Below are positions 31,447 through 37,420 of a DNA stretch of 37,420 nt, one piece after another. The stretch lies in assembly GCF_902826855.1 (NCBI RefSeq), contig NZ_CADEGK010000001.1, positions 13,395 to 50,814 of the forward strand. The letters run 5' to 3'. Each line of letters begins with the position of its first letter. Positions within the stretch are counted from its first letter, which is position 1. Both the position numbers and the translations under genes were made by a program. The DNA is from an uncultured Phenylobacterium sp. Its GTDB lineage: Bacteria; Pseudomonadota; Alphaproteobacteria; Caulobacterales; Caulobacteraceae. Below the pieces are notes generated by a model. That model did not search any database. It was not told the origin of the DNA and was given only the letters and a program-made list of their open reading frames with translations.

Positions 31447-32520
31447 ATGTTGCTGTTCTGGTGTGTGGCCGGCGTGCTCGCCGCGGTCGCTGCGGGTCTG
31501 ATCCTGTTGCGATCCGCCGGAGCTTCGCGAGAGGCCGGCGCGCTCGATCCTGCGCCCGCACTCTACCGCCGCCAGCTGTCGGAGATCGACGACCTGGCGG
31601 AACGCGGCCTGATGGGCGAGGCGGAGCGTTCGGCGGCGCATGCCGAGGCCGGGCGCCGGCTGCTGGCGGCCACCGATGCGCCGGTCCAGTCCTGGGGCGC
31701 GGATCCCGGCGCGCGGCGGGTGGCGCTGTTGGCCGCCGCGGCGGCCCCCGCGCTTGCCCTTGCGCTCTATCTTTCGCTGGGCTCGCCGGGGACGGCCGAC
31801 CAGCCGTACGCTGAACGCCTGGCCCGTTGGCAGGGGGCTGACCTCAACACCCTGACCGCGCCGGAGATCGCCGCGGTCCTGCGCCAGGCGGTCGCCAAGC
31901 GGCCGGGCGAGGCCGAGGGCTTCCGGCTGCTGGGCCTTGCGGAGAACGCGGCGAACAATCCGATCGCGGCGGTTCGCGCCCTGCGCAGCGCCGCGGCGCT
32001 GGCGCCGGAGCGTCCCGAAGTCTGGCTGATGCTGGGTCAGGCCGAGGTCGCGGCGGCCGGCGGCAAGGTCAATGCCGGTGCGCAGGCCGCCTTCGAGCGC
32101 CGGCTGGCCCTGGCGCCCGGGGACCCGACCGCACGGTTCTTCCTGGCCGGCGCCAAGGCCGACGCCGGCCGCACGGGCGAGGCCATAGCCGACCTGACGG
32201 CGCTGGCCAGCGACCTTCCGGACGGCGAGCCGCGCCAGCAGGTCCGCGCGCAGATCGCCCGGCTCGAGGGCAAGCCGACGCTGGGCGTCGATCCGCAGCA
32301 GTTGGCGATGATCGAGGGGATGGTCTCGGGGCTGGCCGCTCGCCTTGCGGCCAATCCGGATGACGCGGAAGGTTGGGTGCGTCTGGTGCGCGCCTATGCT
32401 GTGATGGGCGACACCGGCAAGCGGGACGCAGCCTATGCTTCGGCTCGCGCCCGCTACGCCAAGGCGCCCAAGGTGCTTGAACAATTGGATGAGGCCGCGC
32501 GCGCGGACGTGAACCGATGA
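31447..32520 (+). CDS. ccmI: Cytochrome c maturation protein CcmI (CycH)
   Basis: A 357-residue protein with the CcmI layout: an N-terminal transmembrane helix (LLFWCVAGVLAAVAAGLILL), a cytoplasmic loop with RQLSEIDDLAERGLMGEAE, a second helix (about 99-118, VALLAAAAAPALALALYLSLG), then a periplasmic TPR-containing domain (about 160-350). CcmI holds the apocytochrome c C-terminus and hands it to CcmF/H for heme attachment. It is the first gene of ccmIEFH, joined to ccmE by ATGA at 32517-32520. Confidence 0.93.
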   Translation: MLLFWCVAGVLAAVAAGLILLRSAGASREAGALDPAPALYRRQLSEIDDLAERGLMGEAERSAAHAEAGRRLLAATDAPVQSWGADPGARRVALLAAAAAPALALALYLSLGSPGTADQPYAERLARWQGADLNTLTAPEIAAVLRQAVAKRPGEAEGFRLLGLAENAANNPIAAVRALRSAAALAPERPEVWLMLGQAEVAAAGGKVNAGAQAAFERRLALAPGDPTARFFLAGAKADAGRTGEAIADLTALASDLPDGEPRQQVRAQIARLEGKPTLGVDPQQLAMIEGMVSGLAARLAANPDDAEGWVRLVRAYAVMGDTGKRDAAYASARARYAKAPKVLEQLDEAARADVNR

Positions 32521-33032
32521 GCTTCCTGCCGAAATCCCGCAAGGCGCGCACGCGCCTGCTGCTGCTGTCGATCATCGCCCCGGTCGTCGCCGTGGCCGTG
32601 GGCCTGGCCCTCTTCGGGATGCGGGACTCGATTTCGTTCTTCTACACACCCTCCCAGGCCGCCGCGGCCAAGCCGGAGCCGGGACGGGCTATCCAACTGG
32701 GCGGGCTGGTCACCGAGGGTTCGGTGGTCAAACACCCGGACGGGCGCGTGGAGTTCACCGTGCGCGACAACATCTCCGCCGACCGGGTGGTCTTCCAGGG
32801 CGACCTGCCGGACCTGTTCCGCGAGGGGCAGGGGATCGTCGCCGAGGGAGCCTACCGCGCCGACGGGGTGTTCGAGGCCAAGCGCGTGCTGGCTAAGCAC
32901 GACGAGACCTACATGCCCAAGGAAGTCGCCGACGCGCTGAAGGAACAGGGCGAGTGGCGCGGCAAGGGCGCCCCCCCGCCCGCATATGGGCCACCGGCCT
33001 ACGGCGACAAGACGGGGCGCGGCCCGACGTGA
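32517..33032 (+). CDS. ccmE: Heme chaperone CcmE (CycJ)
   Basis: A 171-residue CcmE. A single N-terminal membrane anchor (LLLLSIIAPVVAVAVGLALF) precedes an OB-fold domain. His128 and Tyr132 in AKHDETYMP are the heme-binding motif (His-x-x-x-Tyr): His binds the heme vinyl covalently before transfer to the apocytochrome. RVLAKHDETYMPKEV and the Pro/Gly-rich tail are family-typical. Both ends overlap neighbours (ATGA with ccmI, GTGA with ccmF), so the genes are translationally coupled. Confidence 0.97.
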   Translation: MSFLPKSRKARTRLLLLSIIAPVVAVAVGLALFGMRDSISFFYTPSQAAAAKPEPGRAIQLGGLVTEGSVVKHPDGRVEFTVRDNISADRVVFQGDLPDLFREGQGIVAEGAYRADGVFEAKRVLAKHDETYMPKEVADALKEQGEWRGKGAPPPAYGPPAYGDKTGRGPT

Positions 33033-34999
33033 TCGCCGAAGCCGGCGCCTTCGCGCTGATCCTGGCGCTGGCGCTCTCGATCGCCCAGGTCGGGCTGTCG
33101 CTCGCCGGCCGCGTGCGCCGCTCCGCGCCGCTGGCCGGGGCCGGTGAAGGCGCAGCGCTGGCGGCGTTCGGAGCGGTTGCGCTGGCCTTCGCGGCCCTGA
33201 TGCACGCCTTTGTGGTCTCGGACTTCTCGGTGGCCAACGTTGCAATGAACTCGCACACCGAGAAGCCGCTGATCTACCGGGTGGCCGGGACCTGGGGCAG
33301 CCACGAAGGCTCGATGCTGTTGTGGTGCTTGGCCTTGACCGGGTTCGGCGCAGCTGCGGCGGGCCTGGGCGGCGGCCTGCCACGGGGCCTGCGTGCGCTG
33401 ACCGTGGCCACCCAGGGCCTCTTGGGAACAGTGTTCCTGGCCTACACGGTGTTCGCCTCCAATCCGCTGGCCCGCGTGCTGACGCCGCCGGTGGAGGGCC
33501 GTTCGCTGAACCCACTGTTGCAGGATCCGGCGCTCGCCGTGCACCCCCCGTTCCTCTACGCGGGCTACGTGGGCATGTCGGTGGTGTTCTCGTTCGCGGT
33601 CGCGGCGCTGATCGAGGGACGGGTCGACGCCGCCTGGTCCAGGTGGGTCCGGCCCTGGACACTCGCGGCCTGGAGCTGCCTGACCGTCGGCATCACGCTC
33701 GGGGCCTTCTGGGCCTACTACGAACTGGGCTGGGGCGGCTGGTGGTTCTGGGATCCGGTGGAGAATGCCAGCTTCATGCCCTGGCTGATCGCCACCGCAT
33801 TGCTCCACTCGGCGGTTGTCACCGAGAAGCGTGGGGCGTTGGCCGGCTGGACGGTGTTCCTGGCGCTGGCGTCCTTCACGTTCTCCATGCTGGGCGCCTT
33901 CCTGGTGCGCTCGGGCGTGCTGACCAGCGTGCATGCCTTCGCGGTGGACCCGACCCGGGGCGTGCTCCTGCTGATCATCCTGGGGGTCACCGCCGGCCTG
34001 GGCTTCACGCTGTTCGCATGGCGTGCGCCGAGCTTCGCGAAGGGCGGCCTGTTCGCCCCGATCAGCCGTGAGAGCGCGCTGGTGCTCAACAACATCCTCC
34101 TGGCGGCGGCGACGATGACGGTCCTGCTGGGCACCCTCTATCCGCTGATCCGCGAGGCCATGACCGGCGAGGCGATCTCGGTGGGGCCGCCCTATTTCGG
34201 GCTGACGTTCACGCCGCTGATGGTGGCTCTGCTAATCCTCGTGCCCGCCGGCCCGCTGCTGGCCTGGAAGCGCGGCGACGCGCGGGGTGTGGTGCAGCGA
34301 CTGTGGGTGGCGTTGCTGGCCTTTGCGGCGGTGGCCCTGCTGACGGCCCTGCTCGTGGCTCCGCGCAAGGTGCTCGGCGCTGCGGGCGTGGGCCTCGGCG
34401 GCTGGTTGGTGGTTGGTGCCCTCACCGAGATCGTTGAGCGCACGCGCGCCTTCCGCGTCCCTGCGGCGGAGAGCTGGCGCAGGCTCACCGGCCTCCCGCG
34501 CGGGGCCTGGGGCATGACCCTCGCGCACCTGGGCCTCGGCGTCTTCGTCATGGGTGCGGTGTTCGAGACGGCGTGGAAGGTGGAGGCGGCCGAGGCGCTG
34601 CAGGTGGGGGGGGCGCTCGACATAGGCGCCTACCACGTCCGCCTGGACGGCGTGCGCCCTGTCACGGGGCCGAACTACGACGCCGATCGCGCGGAAATCT
34701 CGGTTACCAAGGACGGCAGGGCGGTCTGCCGGGTCCATCCCGAGCGACGGCAATTCACCGTGGACGGCCAGACCACCTCGGAAGTCGGCCTGTGCTACCG
34801 CGGGGCCAGCCACATCTACGTCGTGCTGGGCGAACGGCGTCCGGGCGTGGGAGCGGCGTGGCTGGTGCGCGCCTACTGGAACCCCTGGGCCAGCCTCATC
34901 TTCCTCGGGCCCGCGATCATGGCCCTGGGCGGCGTTGTCTCGCTCAGCGACCGGCGGCTGCGCCTGGCCGTGGGGCGGCGGCGGGAGCGGGCAGCGTGA
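33029..34999 (+). CDS. ccmF: Heme lyase component CcmF (CycK)
   Basis: A 656-residue polytopic membrane protein with about 15 hydrophobic helices. The tryptophan-rich heme-handling motif WGGWWFWDPVENASFMPWL lies at about residues 235-253; nearby are the HPPFLYAGYVG and SHEGSMLLW segments conserved in CcmF. CcmF works with CcmH and CcmI to attach reduced heme to CxxCH motifs in the periplasm. Start is GTG 33029 overlapping the ccmE stop (GTGA). Upstream extension is not needed; the length already matches the family (about 640-660). Confidence 0.97.
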   Translation: MIAEAGAFALILALALSIAQVGLSLAGRVRRSAPLAGAGEGAALAAFGAVALAFAALMHAFVVSDFSVANVAMNSHTEKPLIYRVAGTWGSHEGSMLLWCLALTGFGAAAAGLGGGLPRGLRALTVATQGLLGTVFLAYTVFASNPLARVLTPPVEGRSLNPLLQDPALAVHPPFLYAGYVGMSVVFSFAVAALIEGRVDAAWSRWVRPWTLAAWSCLTVGITLGAFWAYYELGWGGWWFWDPVENASFMPWLIATALLHSAVVTEKRGALAGWTVFLALASFTFSMLGAFLVRSGVLTSVHAFAVDPTRGVLLLIILGVTAGLGFTLFAWRAPSFAKGGLFAPISRESALVLNNILLAAATMTVLLGTLYPLIREAMTGEAISVGPPYFGLTFTPLMVALLILVPAGPLLAWKRGDARGVVQRLWVALLAFAAVALLTALLVAPRKVLGAAGVGLGGWLVVGALTEIVERTRAFRVPAAESWRRLTGLPRGAWGMTLAHLGLGVFVMGAVFETAWKVEAAEALQVGGALDIGAYHVRLDGVRPVTGPNYDADRAEISVTKDGRAVCRVHPERRQFTVDGQTTSEVGLCYRGASHIYVVLGERRPGVGAAWLVRAYWNPWASLIFLGPAIMALGGVVSLSDRRLRLAVGRRRERAA

Positions 35000-35448
35000 G
35001 GGTCCGGGCCCTCCTGGCGGCCCTTGCCGGCGTACTCTGCGTGGCGGCGGCCTCCGATCCGGCCGAGCGCCTGGCCGACCCCGCCCAGGAGGCCAGGGCG
35101 CGGGAAATCTTCCGCGATGTGCGCTGCCTAGTGTGCCAGAACGAGTCCATCGACGACAGCGAGGCCGACCTCGCCCGGGACCTGCGCCTGATCGTCCGCG
35201 AGCAGGTGAAGGCCGGCCGAAGCGAAGGAGAGATCAAGGCCTTCCTCACCGAGCGCTACGGCGAGTTCGTGCTGATGACCCCCAGCTTCTCGGCCAGCAA
35301 TCTCCTGCTCTGGAGCGGCCCCTTCCTCGTGGTGCTGGCGGGGGCTGTGCTGTTGTTCCTGCGCCTGCGGAGCCGAGCGCCTGACGCCGAGCTCACGCCC
35401 CTGGAAGCCGAACGCTTGCGCGCGCTCAGCCGGGACGAAGCCAGCTGA
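34996..35448 (+). CDS. ccmH: Cytochrome c maturation protein CcmH (CycL)
   Basis: A 150-residue protein with a signal peptide (LLAALAGVLCVAAA), the redox pair Cys44-Cys47 in RCLVCQNESIDDS and a C-terminal membrane helix (LLLWSGPFLVVLAGAVLLFL) after the sequence FVLMTPSFSASN. CcmH keeps the apocytochrome cysteines reduced for heme ligation. GTG 34996 overlaps the ccmF stop (GTGA). No ccmG (DsbE thioredoxin) gene stands between ccmF and ccmH; in this cycHJKL order it is typically located elsewhere. Confidence 0.95.
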   Translation: MRVRALLAALAGVLCVAAASDPAERLADPAQEARAREIFRDVRCLVCQNESIDDSEADLARDLRLIVREQVKAGRSEGEIKAFLTERYGEFVLMTPSFSASNLLLWSGPFLVVLAGAVLLFLRLRSRAPDAELTPLEAERLRALSRDEAS

Positions 35449-35503
35449 CACCTTCCTGCCCCAGATTGGACGTGAAGGCATGCCTAGGGTGACCTAAACG
35501 TAA

Positions 35504-35542
35504 CTTGAGGGGCGTTGCACTTCGGCGCATCCGCCCTAGTTT
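35504..35542 (+). promoter_or_regulatory. degP: Possible degP promoter
   Basis: Two overlapping promoter-like readings lie 50-85 bp before degP: CTTGAG-N16-CGCATC, resembling an alphaproteobacterial heat-shock (RpoH) promoter, and TTGCAC-N16-TAGTTT, resembling a housekeeping promoter. Both are imperfect. The 142-bp gap 35449-35590 suggests degP has its own promoter in addition to any ccm read-through. Confidence 0.3.
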
Positions 35543-35590
35543 GAACGAGCGCGGCGTGTTTCCCGGCCGGCGCAGGGACCTGAAAGACTG

Positions 35591-37153
35591 ATGACGACGA
35601 AGAAGACCGGTTACCTCCTGGGCGCCATCGCCGGCGCCGGCGTGATGGCCGCCGCCGTGGCGGGCGCGGGGATGCGGCTGCCCGCAGCCCATGCGGAGCT
35701 CGCGCCCGGGCTGATCAAGGCCTCGACCGCGCCCATCTTCGCTCCGCCCCCGGGCGCACCGCTGTCCTTCGCCGACATCTTCGAGCGCGTCTCGCCGGCG
35801 GTGGTCTCCATCAACGTGACCAGCCGGGTCGACCCGGCCGCCCTGCGCCAGATCCCGGGCTTCGGGATCATCCCGCGCGGCCCGCAGCTCGGACCCGACG
35901 GCGGTGGCGAGGACGAGGGCGGCCGCACCGAGCAGGGCCAGCCGCGGCTGCCGACGCAACGTTCGTCCGGCTCGGGCTTCTTCATCTCCGCCGACGGCTA
36001 TGTCGTCACCAACAACCACGTCGTGGAGAACGCCGAGAGCATCAAGGTGGTGCTGAAGGACGAGAGCGAACTGGAGGCCGAAGTCGTCGGGCGCGACGAG
36101 GCCACGGACCTGGCGGTGCTGAAGGTGAAGGGCCGGCGCGGTCCGTTCCCGTTCGTGAACTTCGAAGGCGCCGGCAAGCCGCGGGTCGGCGACTGGGTGA
36201 TCACCGTCGGCAACCCCTTCGGCCTGGGCGGCACGGCCACGGCCGGCATCGTCTCTGCGTATGGCCGCGACATCGGCGAGACCTTTGTCGACTACATCCA
36301 GATCGACGCGCCCATCAACCGCGGCAACTCCGGGGGTCCGACCTTCGACGTCTACGGGCGCGTGATCGGGGTCAACACCGCGATCTTCTCGCCGTCCGGC
36401 GGCTCGGTGGGCATCGGGTTCGCGATCCCCGCGGAGGTCGCGGACGCTACGACCAAGCAGCTGATCAATGGCGGGAAGGTCGAGCGCGGCTACATTGGCG
36501 CGACCATCCAGAACTTTACCGCCGAGATGGCGGAGGCCCAGGGCCTGGGCGACCAGAAGGGCGCCATCGTAGCCGACATCTCGGCCGGCGGGCCCTCGCA
36601 ACGCGCAGGGCTGCAGGTGGGTGACGTGGTCACCTCGGTGAACGGGACCAGCATCAAGAGCTCGTCGGAGCTGACCCGTCAGGTGGCCCGCGTGCGGGCA
36701 GGCGAGCTGCTGCGCCTCAGCGTCATCCGCGACGGCAAGCCGCGCGTGGTCGAGATCCGTTCGGGCGTGCGCCCGTCGGAGCGCGAGCTGGCGGCCAACG
36801 ACAACACCCCCGGCGCCGCGGGCCGCACCCCGCCAGGCGTGGTGGCGCCGGCCAAGGCGCCCGTGCTCGGAATGTCGCGCGGGGCGATCGACGAGCCGAC
36901 GCGCACCCGGCTGAACCTGCCACCCGAGGTGCGAGGCGCCCTGGTCGAGCAGGTTGATCTCGCCTCCGACGCCGGAACCAAGGGCGTGCGTCGTGGCGAC
37001 GTGATCACCCGCACCAATGATCGCACCGTGGCCGCTCCGGCCGACGTGGCGGCCGCCGTCGACGCCGCCAAGAAGGCCGGCCGCACCAACGTGGTGGTGT
37101 GGGTCTATCGCAACGGCCGCACCGCCTTCCTGCCGCTGAAGGTTTCGGGGTAG
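35591..37153 (+). CDS. degP: Periplasmic serine protease DegP/HtrA
   Basis: A 520-residue HtrA-family protease/chaperone. Signal sequence MTTKKTGYLLGAIAGAGVMA... ends near residue 35 (AHA). The triad is His143 (TNNHVV), Asp173 (ATDLAVL) and Ser247 (NRGNSGGPTF). Two PDZ domains follow (about 280-375, and about 415-515 after a Pro/Gly-rich linker), giving the DegP type. It degrades or refolds misfolded envelope proteins. Its place after ccmH and before a response regulator copies the cycHJKL-degP-regulator order known from rhizobia. Confidence 0.95.
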   Translation: MTTKKTGYLLGAIAGAGVMAAAVAGAGMRLPAAHAELAPGLIKASTAPIFAPPPGAPLSFADIFERVSPAVVSINVTSRVDPAALRQIPGFGIIPRGPQLGPDGGGEDEGGRTEQGQPRLPTQRSSGSGFFISADGYVVTNNHVVENAESIKVVLKDESELEAEVVGRDEATDLAVLKVKGRRGPFPFVNFEGAGKPRVGDWVITVGNPFGLGGTATAGIVSAYGRDIGETFVDYIQIDAPINRGNSGGPTFDVYGRVIGVNTAIFSPSGGSVGIGFAIPAEVADATTKQLINGGKVERGYIGATIQNFTAEMAEAQGLGDQKGAIVADISAGGPSQRAGLQVGDVVTSVNGTSIKSSSELTRQVARVRAGELLRLSVIRDGKPRVVEIRSGVRPSERELAANDNTPGAAGRTPPGVVAPAKAPVLGMSRGAIDEPTRTRLNLPPEVRGALVEQVDLASDAGTKGVRRGDVITRTNDRTVAAPADVAAAVDAAKKAGRTNVVVWVYRNGRTAFLPLKVSG

Positions 37154-37183
37154 GCTTCCGATCCTGAAGAGGGCGGGAAACAC

Positions 37184-37420
37184 ATGCGGATCCTGATCGT
37201 CGAGGACGACCTTGAGGCGGCCGAGGCGATGGCGCGGGGCCTCAGCGAGGCGGGCCACGATTGCCTCCGCGGCGCTGACGGGGAAGAGGGCCTCGCGGCC
37301 GCGCGGGGGGGCGGATTCGACGTGATGGTCGTCGACCGTATGATGCCCAAGATGGATGGCGTCCGGCTGGTGGAGACCCTCCGCCGCGAGGGCGACCGCA
37401 CACCGGTGCTGTTCCTGTCC
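37184..37420 (+). CDS. Response regulator receiver domain, truncated by window end
   Basis: The first 79 residues of an OmpR-type response regulator. Acidic residues Glu7-Asp8-Asp9 and the phosphoacceptor Asp51 (VVDRMMPKMDG) are visible, followed by VLFLS, where the switch Thr/Ser begins. Output domain is not in the window. It starts 31 bp after degP, so it is co-transcribed, and a cognate kinase is expected beyond the edge. It is distinct from the regulator at 27796. Confidence 0.9.
   Translation, partial: MRILIVEDDLEAAEAMARGLSEAGHDCLRGADGEEGLAAARGGGFDVMVVDRMMPKMDGVRLVETLRREGDRTPVLFLS

Overview
The window is about 37.4 kb of GC-rich, tightly packed bacterial chromosome. The best reading is an alphaproteobacterium of the order Caulobacterales (Caulobacter/Phenylobacterium-like). 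The main reasons are a DivJ-type cell-fate histidine kinase, a MucR/Ros-type regulator, a PAS_5 single-domain protein, a perfect CtrA-type TTAA-N7-TTAA box, and a rhizobial/Caulobacter-style cycHJKL (ccmIEFH)-degP-response regulator order. I see no rRNA, tRNA, insertion sequence, prophage or CRISPR array. This is mostly core genome, and assignments come from reading motifs, not from database searches.

Layout. (1) 1-5 kb: the 5' part of an oligopeptidase B gene, a signal-less trypsin-like protease, a MaoC-type dehydratase, a GNAT acetyltransferase, an acyl-CoA synthetase and a double-ACT protein. (2) 5.1-8.2 kb: a crotonase that looks more like an enoyl-CoA isomerase, mucR, a PAS_5 protein, a small unknown exported or anchored protein, and sufE. 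(3) 8.2-11.7 kb: a sensorless soluble histidine kinase divergent from divJ, then an unknown secreted protein. (4) 11.8-18.5 kb, all on the plus strand: DUF1491, minC, minD, minE, an ATP-dependent DNA ligase, prfC, an RsmC-like rRNA methyltransferase and an RsuA-type pseudouridine synthase. (5) 18.5-20.2 kb: an AT-rich island holding a CtrA box, then an alpha-helical repeat protein. (6) 20.1-22.7 kb, minus strand: an ABC importer of the nitrate/sulfonate/HMP class (lipoprotein, ATPase, permease). (7) 22.7-23.16 kb: a gene-free stretch rich in nested inverted repeats, a candidate structured RNA. (8) 23.2-27.1 kb: the ABC-F ATPase Uup, a YcgN-like cysteine-cluster protein, a DUF805 membrane protein and a CbpA-like J-protein. 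(9) 27.1-27.3 kb: a frameshifted gene remnant. (10) 27.4-29.9 kb: a PepSY protein, response regulator and histidine kinase operon preceded by 11-bp phased repeats. (11) 30-37.4 kb: an unknown 455-residue protein, ccmI-ccmE-ccmF-ccmH, degP and the start of a second response regulator.

How the parts fit. Three themes recur: cell-cycle and polarity control (MucR, PAS_5 protein, DivJ, Min system, CtrA box), envelope stress and cytochrome c maturation (PepSY/two-component pair, cycHJKL, DegP, second response regulator), and fatty acyl-CoA metabolism (acyl-CoA synthetase, MaoC protein, crotonase). Minus-plus gene ends are often interlocked: three convergent pairs share a CTAA/CTAG tetranucleotide carrying both stops. 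Same-strand operons are mostly coupled by ATGA/GTGA overlaps. The most interesting unexplained items are the structured intergenic region at about 22.75-23.06 kb, the phased repeat array before the PepSY operon, and a complete MinCDE system beside DivJ, since the model Caulobacter uses MipZ instead of Min.
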